Below, piece after piece: positions 7,281-14,073 of a stretch of 16,482 nt of DNA. Each line of letters begins with the position of its first letter. Within the stretch, counting starts at the first letter, position 1. Origin of the DNA: Syntrophomonas sp. UBA5432. Its GTDB lineage: Bacteria > Bacillota > Syntrophomonadia > Syntrophomonadales > Syntrophomonadaceae. Position numbers and translations under genes: made by a program. The notes beneath the pieces were generated by a model, which saw nothing but the letters and a program-made list of their open reading frames with translations, was not told where the DNA came from and searched no databases. Where the stretch lies: NCBI GenBank assembly GCA_002424365.1, contig DIRQ01000039.1:1-16482 (forward strand), in the 5' to 3' direction.

Positions 7281-8171
7281 ATGGAAAAATACGGTTTGGC
7301 CATATTATTAGGAATAGTGGCGGGGTTTCTAGCCCGGTGGGTGATGCTGCGCAGTGACTATCGCCATTATCCTACTTATCCCCACGGGCAATTAACTCAC
7401 CTGGCCCTAGGGTTTATTGCTGCCGGTTTGGGAGCTGTAGCCATACCGGCTATAGCTAAACCTGATTATGTAGCGGTAACCTTTCTGGTACTGGCCGCTC
7501 AACAGTTTCGGGACGTACGCAATATGGAGCGGGAAAGCCTGAATCATCTGGAAGAAACCAAAATTATTCGTCGGGGTAGCGACTATATCGAAGGCATCGC
7601 TCGGGTATTTGAAGCTCGCAACTACTTGGTAATAATGACTGCCCTGTTTACCAGTGCTGCTGCTTACTGGTTGGGATGGGAATACGCCGTGGTAGTTGCC
7701 ACTATATCTATTGCTTTTTCGCTCTTATTAATGGCCGGCTCCTATATCGGCAATATAGCAGAAGTAGTAGCTGGTGAAGTTCATTTTGAAGGGTCATTAC
7801 TAAAAGTAAATGATGTGGTAATTATGAATGTAGGCTTACCCCAAACCCGGGAAAAGATAATGTATGAAGGTATGGGGGTGCTGATTAAACCTAAAGATGA
7901 TGATGCCCGTTTAACCTTGGATACACCAGGGCAGCGCATGGCCATCATTCATGATGTGGTATCAATATTGGGTAGTAAAGTAGATATTAATGAGACTGAA
8001 CTTATACCAATAGCCCGAAAGAATACGGATAAAGGATATTTAGCCTTGTTTATAGTAGCCAACGAAACTGATCTGGATTATCTTATAGAAATAATAAGGA
8101 AAGTTCCGGTACTGGAATCAGCCCGGGGGACAACCTTGAAAAGTTACTTTGGCAGAAAGGCGGCTGATTAA
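7281..8171 (+). CDS. YIEGIA family membrane protein
   Basis: A 296-aa protein carrying the diagnostic YIEGIA hexapeptide (residues 102-107, in SDYIEGIARVFEARNYL). Membrane segments are visible at about 4-22, 40-58, 62-75, 116-131 and 134-157. They are followed by a soluble C-terminal half (about 165-296) containing GSLLKVNDVVIMNVGLP and a stretch ending in KSYFGRKAAD. The family is restricted to spore formers and has no defined biochemical activity that I know of. The start ATG is two bases after the SpoIIP-like stop and has no clear Shine-Dalgarno sequence, so translation is probably coupled. Conserved adjacency to the small downstream protein implies that the two work together. Confidence 0.88.
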   Translation: MEKYGLAILLGIVAGFLARWVMLRSDYRHYPTYPHGQLTHLALGFIAAGLGAVAIPAIAKPDYVAVTFLVLAAQQFRDVRNMERESLNHLEETKIIRRGSDYIEGIARVFEARNYLVIMTALFTSAAAYWLGWEYAVVVATISIAFSLLLMAGSYIGNIAEVVAGEVHFEGSLLKVNDVVIMNVGLPQTREKIMYEGMGVLIKPKDDDARLTLDTPGQRMAIIHDVVSILGSKVDINETELIPIARKNTDKGYLALFIVANETDLDYLIEIIRKVPVLESARGTTLKSYFGRKAAD

Positions 8172-8366
8172 GTGGATACTTCCATATCTAACTATATACT
8201 GGCCATAGTAACAACTGACGAGAAAAAGGTTCTTCCCGGTGGCTGTCCGGTTATTCTGGCAACTGACCAGGAAGAGCAGGAAAAAACAAGCCTTCTGTTG
8301 GCACGAATTTTAGGCGGAATAGTTCACGATCTGGAAAACGGCCTCTACTTCATCTGCCGACACTAA
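8172..8366 (+). CDS. Small YIEGIA partner protein (capping complex subunit type)
   Basis: A 64-aa soluble protein beginning GTG immediately after the YIEGIA stop codon. Its layout, a short beta-rich start (YILAIVTT), VLPGGCPVILAT, then an amphipathic helix with paired Leu and Ile-Gly-Gly, matches the small protein that follows YIEGIA genes in many clostridia and is named in databases as a capping complex subunit for YIEGIA. I recognise it mainly from position and size; the name reflects a prediction, not a tested role. A weak AAAGG lies about 11 bases upstream. A single Cys (C25) sits in the GGCPV turn. It ends just before the heptamer repeat at 8367. Confidence 0.7.
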   Translation: MDTSISNYILAIVTTDEKKVLPGGCPVILATDQEEQEKTSLLLARILGGIVHDLENGLYFICRH

Positions 8367-8434
8367 CGGAAGTCGGATGACGGATGTCAGACGTTAGATA
8401 TCCGATATCCGACTTCCGACATCTGACTTCTGCT
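8367..8434. repeat. Inverted array of degenerate 7-nt repeats
   Basis: The left half reads as tandem 7-mers of the type GTCGGAT (8372-8399: GTCGGAT, GACGGAT, GTCAGAC, GTTAGAT). The right half reads as their reverse complement type ATCCGAC (8400-8434: ATCCGAT, ATCCGAC, TTCCGAC, ATCTGAC, TTCTGCT). CGGAAGTCGGAT (8367-8378) and ATCCGACTTCCG (8407-8418) form a perfect 12-bp inverted repeat around 28 nt. Similar heptamer repeats occur between genes in other clostridial genomes. It fills nearly all of the space between the YIEGIA partner stop and the DUF3189 ribosome site. Confidence 0.85.
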
Positions 8435-8449
8435 TTTAGGGGTGAGATT

Positions 8450-8911
8450 ATGAAAATCATTTACCATTGCTACGGAGGTTCCCATTCATCCGTAATGGCA
8501 GCAGCACTTCATTTAGGACTGCTGCCCAAAGACCGCATACCTAATGAAACGGATCTTATGGCTATACCTTATTTTGATAAAACCACTAATGCCGATTTTG
8601 GCTCTATACGGTTTATGGGCAAGGATGAATATAATAATGAAGTTTATGTTTTGGGAAAGAAGAATATGGGAGACCGGTATTCCAACCTGCTGAAAGGGAT
8701 TGCCAAAATACTGGGGGAGGAAGAGCAGTTACTGGCGGTAAATTGCATGAATCGGGTTAATATGTTTATGAAACTGGGCGGTTTTAGTTCTCGGAAAATG
8801 GGTTTGGTGTCAGTGGGACGACCAGTAGTAGTTCGGGGCAGTAGAAAAGCTTTTTTAGAGCTGGTTAACCTGGTGGAAATTACACGCCTGCGGGTTATGC
8901 AGATGGTATAG
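8450..8911 (+). CDS. DUF3189 family protein (first copy)
   Basis: A 153-aa soluble protein, MKIIYHCYGGSHSSVMAAA..., recognised as DUF3189. It opens with a beta strand followed by a Gly/His/Ser loop (CYGGSHSS, 7-14) and a helix, a layout often used for binding phosphate or nucleotide groups, though no such ligand is shown. Later conserved-looking parts are PYFDKTT, GKDEYNNEVYVLG and VNCMNRVN. The reading frame reaches back to ATG 8384, but those 22 codons are encoded by the repeat at 8367-8434. ATG 8450, preceded by AGGGGTGAG (8438-8446), is the real start. Function unknown. The copy next door (8916-9326) is a diverged paralogue. Confidence 0.85.
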   Translation: MKIIYHCYGGSHSSVMAAALHLGLLPKDRIPNETDLMAIPYFDKTTNADFGSIRFMGKDEYNNEVYVLGKKNMGDRYSNLLKGIAKILGEEEQLLAVNCMNRVNMFMKLGGFSSRKMGLVSVGRPVVVRGSRKAFLELVNLVEITRLRVMQMV

Positions 8912-8915
8912 GCTT

Positions 8916-9326
8916 ATGAATATTTTATTTCTGGGTACAAGCGGAGTTCATCATGCCCTGATAGCAGCTAATATCTACTTAAAAAAACCGGTTGTAGATT
9001 TTAATTCTATACCGGACTTTGCTAATGTAGTTTTGGAGTCCAGCGGTTTTCCTATTTATGTTGGAGAGGATAACCAGGGTAACCAGGTATATAGCCTGGG
9101 AGCAGGTAGTGATATAAATATGGTAAAAAAATCAATTGAGGGTTTAAGAAATGTTTTTGGTTATTCTGCCAACGACCTGGTAGTAAAACCAGTTTCGGTA
9201 AAAGGTGAAAAACTATTAGCTCTGTTAAAACTTATTCCAGCATCTCTGGGCGGTCGCTTATGGCACAAATTATTACCGGCGTTAATACTTAAAAGCCAGT
9301 TAAAAAACATTTACCGGGATATTTAG
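8916..9326 (+). CDS. DUF3189-like protein (second, diverged copy)
   Basis: A 136-aa protein that follows the first DUF3189 gene by 4 bases. It shares the fold plan: strand, short loop and helix at the start (NILFLGTSGVHHALIAAN), then GEDNQGNQVYSLGAG, which lines up with GKDEYNNEVYVLGKK of the first copy, and a helix ending in a C-terminal basic region. The Cys-Tyr-Gly-Gly-Ser-His-Ser-Ser loop of the first copy is replaced by GTSGVHH, so a binding or active site may be lost or altered. There is no clear ribosome site, so translation probably depends on the upstream gene. Function unknown; a heterodimer with the first copy is an inference. Confidence 0.75.
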   Translation: MNILFLGTSGVHHALIAANIYLKKPVVDFNSIPDFANVVLESSGFPIYVGEDNQGNQVYSLGAGSDINMVKKSIEGLRNVFGYSANDLVVKPVSVKGEKLLALLKLIPASLGGRLWHKLLPALILKSQLKNIYRDI

Positions 9327-9362
9327 TACAAAATAAGGCGTTAATTGTATGGCTGTTGATAA

Positions 9363-9405
9363 TTAATTCGAGGTTAAAACTTGACTGGTGTCAGGGGTGA
9401 GGAGT
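9363..9405. repeat. Diverged intergenic repeat, copy A
   Basis: This 43-nt stretch aligns without gaps to 12164-12206, with 29 of 43 positions identical by hand count. The shared core includes TTCGA near the start, AACTT in the middle and GTGAGGAGT at the end. It lies in the gap before the DUF512 gene, so it is noncoding in both places. It is likely a decayed copy of a dispersed intergenic element. Confidence 0.6.
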
Positions 9406-9436
9406 CATTAGGTGTGTCCTCCGAGTATGGGGGTAC

Positions 9437-9465
9437 TTGCGGTGTGGCTGCTTTTGTTGGATAAT
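9437..9465 (+). promoter_or_regulatory. Possible sigma-A promoter before the DUF512 gene
   Basis: TTGCGG (9437-9442), a 17-base spacer, then GATAAT (9460-9465), one base from the TATAAT consensus. It would serve the DUF512-der unit, which has no obvious terminator before it. The -35 box is weak (three of six), and the -10 box overlaps the hairpin at 9457-9484. Confidence 0.3.
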
Positions 9466-9484
9466 GTTTAGGAGTATTATCCAG
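9457..9484 (+). promoter_or_regulatory. Hairpin directly in front of the DUF512 ribosome site
   Basis: GGATAAT (9459-9465) pairs with ATTATCC (9476-9482); T9458-A9483 and a wobble pair extend the stem to nine. The 10-nt loop contains TAGGAG, a second Shine-Dalgarno-like sequence. The stem ends next to the true AGGAGG (9486-9491). There is no T run, so it is not a terminator. A role in translation control or RNA stability is inferred. Confidence 0.45.
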
Positions 9485-9497
9485 TAGGAGGATGATT

Positions 9498-10805
9498 GTG
9501 AGCGCTCCCATTACAGGCGTTGTTTCTGGAAGTATTGCCGACGAAATGGCAATAGAAGCCGGAGATATTCTACTGCTTATCAATGGCCAAGAGATACAGG
9601 ACATTATCGATTACCAATTTTATTCCCAGGATGATTATATAGTGGTGGAGATTAAAAAAAATAATGGTGAGCTGTGGTCACTGGAAATAGAAAAGGATTG
9701 GGATGAAGAACTTGGCCTGCTTTACGATGATGTAATTTTTGATAAGATGAGAGTTTGCCAGAATCGTTGTTTGTTTTGCTTTGTCGATCAACTTCCCCCG
9801 GGAATGAGAAATACCCTGTACATAAAAGATGATGATTACCGTTATTCATTTCTTTACGGTAATTTTATTACTCTGACTAACCTGAAAGAAAAAGACTGGC
9901 GTAAAATAATTGATATGCATCTTAGTCCCCTCTATGTTTCAGTTCATTGCATGCATCCAGAACTGAGGGTAAAGATACTGGGGAGCAAGCGGGCAGCAAG
10001 CATTCACGAGGATTTAAAACGGTTGTTAGATACCGGGATTGAGATTCATACTCAGATAGTCTTATGCCCGGGAATTAACGATGGTGAAGTTCTTAAACAG
10101 ACTATACAAGAGCTATCTTCTTACTACCCCACGGTTCAGTCAGTAGGTATTGTCCCGGTTGGTCTCACGGGTCATCGCCTGAAGTTACCCCAATTGCAGG
10201 TTGTCAGCCCGGAACAGAGTACAAATTTAATAGAACTGGTAAACAACTACCAGGAAGAATACCGTAACCGTTTTCAGAGCGGTTTTGTCTACCTGGCGGA
10301 TGAATTTTTTATCAAGGCGGGAGTAGGTTTTCCAGCAACTGAATACTATGATGATTACTGCCAGATTGAAAATGGTATTGGCTTGGCGCGATTATTTTTG
10401 GACGAATTTGCAGAGCTGGAAAAATCCATTCCCGGGCAGGTTGAAAAGAGGGAAGTATTTATAATTACCGGGGTATCCGCTATGACGGTACTTGACCCGG
10501 TAGTAAAAAGACTTAATCTTATTAGGGGTTTAACCGTACACCTGCTGCCAGTAGAAAATCACTATTTTGGAGGCAACGTAAGTGTAACTGGCCTCTTAAC
10601 GGGCAAGGATATATTGCAGGTAATGGAGAATAAATACCAGGGGCAGCGGGTAATTATACCGGAGATTATCTTTAAAGAGGGCGATAATATTTTACTGGAT
10701 AACCTCAGTTTGGAGGAACTGCGCTTATACACCCAGGCAGAAATATATACTGTCGATGGCAGTGCCCGGTCATTAGTGGAAGTAATACTAGGGAGGAATA
10801 TTTAA
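9498..10805 (+). CDS. PDZ-radical SAM protein (DUF512 family)
   Basis: A 435-aa predicted Fe-S enzyme. Residues 1-60 form a PDZ-like domain (ITGVVSGSIADEMAIEAGD, then ILLINGQEI). A radical SAM core follows with the cluster motif CQNRCLFC (C87, C91, C94), which binds a [4Fe-4S] cluster and S-adenosylmethionine. The C-terminal half is the DUF512 domain, including GIVPVGLTGHR, PATEYYDDYCQIENGIG and HYFGGNVSVTGLLTG. The substrate is unknown. ATG 9492 touches AGGAGG (9486-9491); GTG 9498 lies six bases after it and is preferred. It overlaps the der start by one base (TAATG), so the two are tightly coupled; this pairing is common in clostridia and hints at a link to ribosome assembly or translation, but that is inference. 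Confidence 0.88.
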   Translation: MSAPITGVVSGSIADEMAIEAGDILLLINGQEIQDIIDYQFYSQDDYIVVEIKKNNGELWSLEIEKDWDEELGLLYDDVIFDKMRVCQNRCLFCFVDQLPPGMRNTLYIKDDDYRYSFLYGNFITLTNLKEKDWRKIIDMHLSPLYVSVHCMHPELRVKILGSKRAASIHEDLKRLLDTGIEIHTQIVLCPGINDGEVLKQTIQELSSYYPTVQSVGIVPVGLTGHRLKLPQLQVVSPEQSTNLIELVNNYQEEYRNRFQSGFVYLADEFFIKAGVGFPATEYYDDYCQIENGIGLARLFLDEFAELEKSIPGQVEKREVFIITGVSAMTVLDPVVKRLNLIRGLTVHLLPVENHYFGGNVSVTGLLTGKDILQVMENKYQGQRVIIPEIIFKEGDNILLDNLSLEELRLYTQAEIYTVDGSARSLVEVILGRNI

Positions 10806-12127
10806 TGGCTAAACCGGTAGTGGCCATAGTGGGTCGGCCTAATGTAGGTAAATCTACCCTGTTTAATCACTTGATTGGCAAAAGAAAAGCTATTGTAGAG
10901 GATGTTCCCGGGGTTACCCGGGATCGGCTCTACGATAATACTGACTGGGCAGGTAGAGAATTTATTATAATTGATACCGGCGGCATACGTTTTGAAGAAG
11001 GCGATATTTTTGCCCGGGAGGTAAAATTACAGGCGGAACTGGCCATAGAGGAAGCTGATGTTATTGTCTTCGTACTGGATGCCCGGCAGGGACTGAGCCC
11101 GGAGGATGAACAGGTAGCCGATCTCTTGCGCAGATCGGGTAAGCCTGTAGTTCTTGCGGCCAATAAGGTGGAAAATTTTGACCGCCAGCTTGATTATTAT
11201 GAATTTTATAAATTAGGGCTGGGTGACCCCATACCGGTGTCAGCCATGCATGGCCTGAATACTAATGACTTGTTAGACCGGGTGATAGCTGAATTTGCTC
11301 CACCTAAGGAGTATGAAGAAAAGGATAATGCTATTAAGATAGCCATTATAGGCCGACCTAATGTAGGAAAATCATCGCTGGTGAATGCGTTTCTGGGTGA
11401 GCAAAGGGTTATCGTAAGCGATATTCCCGGTACCACCCGCGATGCCATTGATACACCTTTCCATTATAATAATACTGATTATATCCTAATTGATACGGCT
11501 GGGATTAGGAAAAAATCCCGTATTAAAGAGGCAACCGAAAAATACAGTGTTATTAGAGCATTAAAAAGTATAGAACGGGCAGACGTGGTTTTAATTATGT
11601 TAGACGCTACCGAAGAAGTCAGTGAGCAGGATCAAAGGATTGCCGGTTATGCCCACGAAGCCGGAAAAGCCAATATCATAGTAGTTAATAAATGGGACCT
11701 GGTGGAAAAAGACGGGCGTACCATGAATAAGTTTGATAAAGATATCCGGGAAGACCTTAAATTCCTGGCTTATGCACCTATAATGTATGTTTCCGCCCTG
11801 ACTAAAAAACGGATATTCAAGGTATTGGAACTGGTGGATTTTGTGGCTGAACAACATAATCGGCGTATAAATACGGCCGAATTAAACCGGGTGGTCAATG
11901 AAGCCATGATGCTTAATCCCTTACCGGGTGGGGGAGGAAAAAAGGTCAAAATCTATTATGCCACCCAGGTGCGTACGGCCCCGCCTACTTTTGTATTTTT
12001 CGCCAACCAGCCCGATAATGTGCATTTCTCTTACCTGCGTTACCTGGAGAATGTACTACGGCAGAATTTTGGCTTTGAAGGTTCTCCTATCCGCCTCCTG
12101 GTTCGCCAGAAAACCGGGAAAGACTAG
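10805..12127 (+). CDS. der: Ribosome biogenesis GTPase Der (EngA)
   Basis: Essential GTPase that binds the 50S ribosomal subunit and aids its maturation. The 440-aa protein has the unique two-G-domain plan. G domain 1 has GRPNVGKS (10-17), DTGG (57-60) and NKVE (120-123), the last position being Glu in place of the usual Asp. G domain 2 has GRPNVGKS (183-190), DTAG (230-233) and NKWD (295-298). A KH-like C-terminal domain follows from about 350, with GGGGKKVKIYYATQ. ATG 10805 shares one base with the stop of the DUF512 gene and is preceded by AGGGAGG. Length is typical (about 436-440). A 149-nt gap follows before plsY. Confidence 0.98.
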   Translation: MAKPVVAIVGRPNVGKSTLFNHLIGKRKAIVEDVPGVTRDRLYDNTDWAGREFIIIDTGGIRFEEGDIFAREVKLQAELAIEEADVIVFVLDARQGLSPEDEQVADLLRRSGKPVVLAANKVENFDRQLDYYEFYKLGLGDPIPVSAMHGLNTNDLLDRVIAEFAPPKEYEEKDNAIKIAIIGRPNVGKSSLVNAFLGEQRVIVSDIPGTTRDAIDTPFHYNNTDYILIDTAGIRKKSRIKEATEKYSVIRALKSIERADVVLIMLDATEEVSEQDQRIAGYAHEAGKANIIVVNKWDLVEKDGRTMNKFDKDIREDLKFLAYAPIMYVSALTKKRIFKVLELVDFVAEQHNRRINTAELNRVVNEAMMLNPLPGGGGKKVKIYYATQVRTAPPTFVFFANQPDNVHFSYLRYLENVLRQNFGFEGSPIRLLVRQKTGKD

Positions 12128-12163
12128 TAAATAAATAGCGCTAATAACAAAGTTGTTTATTAA

Positions 12164-12206
12164 TAACTTCGAATTTAGAACTTATTAATTGTCTAGAGTG
12201 AGGAGT
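12164..12206. repeat. Diverged intergenic repeat, copy B
   Basis: Mate of the repeat at 9363-9405 in the same orientation, with GTGAGGAGT at its end conserved. It sits in the 149-nt gap between der and plsY. The rest of that gap is AT-rich, and I see no convincing terminator in it, so plsY may be transcribed with der. Confidence 0.6.
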
Positions 12207-12276
12207 AAGGATACTTCTTGACTCTGCTGAAGGCACTGCATCTGGTTTATAACATTAATTTTTGGGGGAGTGGGTT

Positions 12277-12870
12277 TTGAAAGAAGTATTAGTGGTGATA
12301 CTTTGCTATCTTATTGGTTCGATACCCTTTTCTTATATTTCCGCTCAGGTTTTGGCTAAAACTGATGTGCGCTCTCGGGGGAGTGGTAATGTAGGAGCGA
12401 CTAACGTTTATCGTACCGCTGGTGTATGGCCGGGACTACTGGCCTTTATAGGGGATCTATTAAAAGGGGCGGTGGCAGCCTGGTTAGGTTTAGCCATGGG
12501 AGGACCGGTATTGGTGATTATTTGTTCCCTGGCTGCAATTATCGGACATTGTTACCCGCTGTTTTTAAAATTCCGCGGGGGCAAAGCTGCTGCCACTGCT
12601 GGAGGAGTAGTTTTATTTCTTATGCCCAAAGTTGGTTTGATTCTACTTTTATTATTTATTACAACTGTAGTCCTTACCCGATATGTCTCCCTGGCATCAC
12701 TAATAGTAGCTATTTCATTACCATTTGTAGCCTATCTGTTTCATTATCCCTGGCAGTACATGGTGCTAAGTATCCTAATGATGATTATAGTAGTATACCG
12801 CCATCGGGAAAACATTTCCCGGCTCAGGGAAGGCAGCGAAGCCCGGATAGGAGACCGGGGTTGGAGGTAA
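12277..12870 (+). CDS. plsY: Glycerol-3-phosphate acyltransferase PlsY
   Basis: Integral membrane enzyme that transfers an acyl group from acyl phosphate to the sn-1 position of glycerol-3-phosphate, the first step of phospholipid synthesis. The 197-aa protein shows all three family motifs: SRGSGNVGATNVYRTAG (33-49), GHCYPLFLKFRGGKA (90-104), and HRENISRLREGSE (176-188), with about five membrane segments between and around them. The frame reaches TTG 12262, but GGGGGAG (12264-12270) fits TTG 12277, six bases on, giving MKEVLVVILCYLIGSIPF, the normal family start. gpsA, whose product makes its acceptor substrate, starts 4 bases after the stop. PlsX, which makes acyl phosphate, is not in the window. 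Confidence 0.95.
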   Translation: MKEVLVVILCYLIGSIPFSYISAQVLAKTDVRSRGSGNVGATNVYRTAGVWPGLLAFIGDLLKGAVAAWLGLAMGGPVLVIICSLAAIIGHCYPLFLKFRGGKAAATAGGVVLFLMPKVGLILLLLFITTVVLTRYVSLASLIVAISLPFVAYLFHYPWQYMVLSILMMIIVVYRHRENISRLREGSEARIGDRGWR

Positions 12871-12874
12871 AAAT

Positions 12875-13906
12875 ATGGAAAAAATTACAGTACTGGGAGC
12901 CGGTAGCTGGGGTACAGCTCAGGCTCTATTACTAAGTAAAAAAACCAGGCAAATTGCTCTTTGGGGTAGAATTGAAGATGGTATAGAGTTAATGCGTACA
13001 AAGCAGGAGAATAAACACTTTCTTCCTGGAGTTCGCCTGCCCGATAATGTAGAGCCAACCGGTGACCTTAAGGCTGCCATAGAAAATACCGAACTGATTG
13101 TACTGGCAGTGCCTACCCAGGCAGTAAGAGAAGTTTTAATTCTGCTTACCCCCCACTTGAAACGGGATACTATTATTGTAAATACCGCTAAAGGCTTGGA
13201 AATAGAAACAACTATGCGCTTAAGCCAGGTAGCAGCGGATGTTTTAGGTAATAAAATACGAAAAAATTATGCCGTGTTATCAGGTCCCAGCCATGCAGAA
13301 GAGGTAGCTCGGGGAGTACCTACGGTGGTAACAGTAGCATCATATAGCCGGGAGGCAGCTATTTTTGTTCAGGATGCTTTTATGTCACCGGTATTCAGAG
13401 TATATACTAACCCTGATGTAGCAGGTGTAGAATTGGGTGGAGCACTAAAAAATATAGTAGCATTGGCGACTGGTATGTGTGACGGATTAGGTTTTGGAGA
13501 TAATACCCGGGCTGCGTTAATGACCCGGGGTCTTACCGAAATTACCCGAATGGGAGTAGCTTTAGGTGGAGACTATCGTACCTTTTCGGGTTTAAGCGGC
13601 ATGGGCGATTTGGTTGTAACCTGTGGGAGCAAGTATTCCCGTAACCGGAGGGCAGGAGAACTTCTGGGTCGGGGCTATAATCTTCAAAAAGCTATGGCGG
13701 AAATTGGTATGGCCGTAGAAGGAGTCTATACTGTACGGGTAGTTAATCAAATTGCCGACCAGATAGGGGTGGATATGCCCATAAGTAAAGCTTGTTATAA
13801 TATATTATATGAAAATAAGTCAGCCCTGGAAACGGTGGAAACCTTAATGAAACGACGAAAGAAACATGAACTAGAAGAGATTGCGGTAAACATAAAAGGT
13901 TGGTAA
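12875..13906 (+). CDS. gpsA: NAD(P)-dependent glycerol-3-phosphate dehydrogenase
   Basis: Cytoplasmic enzyme reducing dihydroxyacetone phosphate to sn-glycerol-3-phosphate for lipid synthesis. The 343-aa protein begins with the Rossmann loop GAGSWGT (8-14). It continues with NTAKGLE, the signature SGPSHAEEVARGVPT, and GGALKNIVALATG, whose Lys (K192) is the catalytic lysine. NTRAALMTRGLTEI and GLSGMGDLVVTC are in the helical substrate domain, with the GYNLQKAMAEIGMAVEG tract later. ATG 12875 is preceded by GGAGGT. It follows plsY by 4 bases, so the two work as a pair supplying and using the same intermediate. The C-terminus ends in a short basic stretch. A strong terminator follows and separates it from spoIVA. 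Confidence 0.97.
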   Translation: MEKITVLGAGSWGTAQALLLSKKTRQIALWGRIEDGIELMRTKQENKHFLPGVRLPDNVEPTGDLKAAIENTELIVLAVPTQAVREVLILLTPHLKRDTIIVNTAKGLEIETTMRLSQVAADVLGNKIRKNYAVLSGPSHAEEVARGVPTVVTVASYSREAAIFVQDAFMSPVFRVYTNPDVAGVELGGALKNIVALATGMCDGLGFGDNTRAALMTRGLTEITRMGVALGGDYRTFSGLSGMGDLVVTCGSKYSRNRRAGELLGRGYNLQKAMAEIGMAVEGVYTVRVVNQIADQIGVDMPISKACYNILYENKSALETVETLMKRRKKHELEEIAVNIKGW

Positions 13907-13910
13907 GGCG

Positions 13911-13941
13911 AAAAAAGTGTGAAACAAAACACACTTTTTTT
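13911..13941 (+). terminator. Rho-independent terminator after gpsA
   Basis: Perfect 11-bp stem AAAAAAGTGTG (13911-13921) / CACACTTTTTT (13930-13940), with an 8-nt loop, running into a T tract (13935-13941). The A run on the left arm means that it could work in both directions. It lies directly after the gpsA stop. Confidence 0.85.
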
Positions 13942-13950
13942 GTTTTCTGG

Positions 13951-13979
13951 TTATATTACCTGAAATTGATAAATATATT
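13951..13979 (+). promoter_or_regulatory. Possible sigma-E promoter of spoIVA
   Basis: B. subtilis spoIVA is transcribed by sigma-E. By eye, TTATATT (13951-13957) resembles a sigma-E -35 box; after 14 bases, AATATATT (13972-13979) partly resembles a -10 box (five of eight, lacking the initial C). An alternative pairing uses CATGTTAA (14000-14007). Neither is strong. The terminator just upstream does require a promoter in the 13942-14073 gap. Confidence 0.3.
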
Positions 13980-14073
13980 TATAGTGTTATAGCGAAAACC
14001 ATGTTAAGGGCTATCCGCATATCGGAGGGAGGGTGCCTTTAAAAGTCTAAATCCAAGGGAGGGAAAATGAGAA

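Noticed and set aside
8367..8434. CRISPR array
   Set aside because: Units are 7 nt, contiguous without spacers, and mirrored between halves.
8384..8449. N-terminal 22 codons of the first DUF3189 frame
   Set aside because: They are encoded by the heptamer repeat. A good ribosome site precedes ATG 8450, where the family sequence begins.
9381..9410. TTGACT followed by TCATTA as a promoter
   Set aside because: The -10 box is poor and TTGACT is part of the diverged repeat copy A.
12140..12165. AT-rich hairpin-like stretch after der as a terminator
   Set aside because: The arms match only with a bulge, there are almost no G-C pairs and no T run follows.
12426..12935. 169-aa frame overlapping plsY and gpsA
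   Set aside because: It is in another frame within PlsY, whose motifs are complete, and shows no family resemblance of its own.
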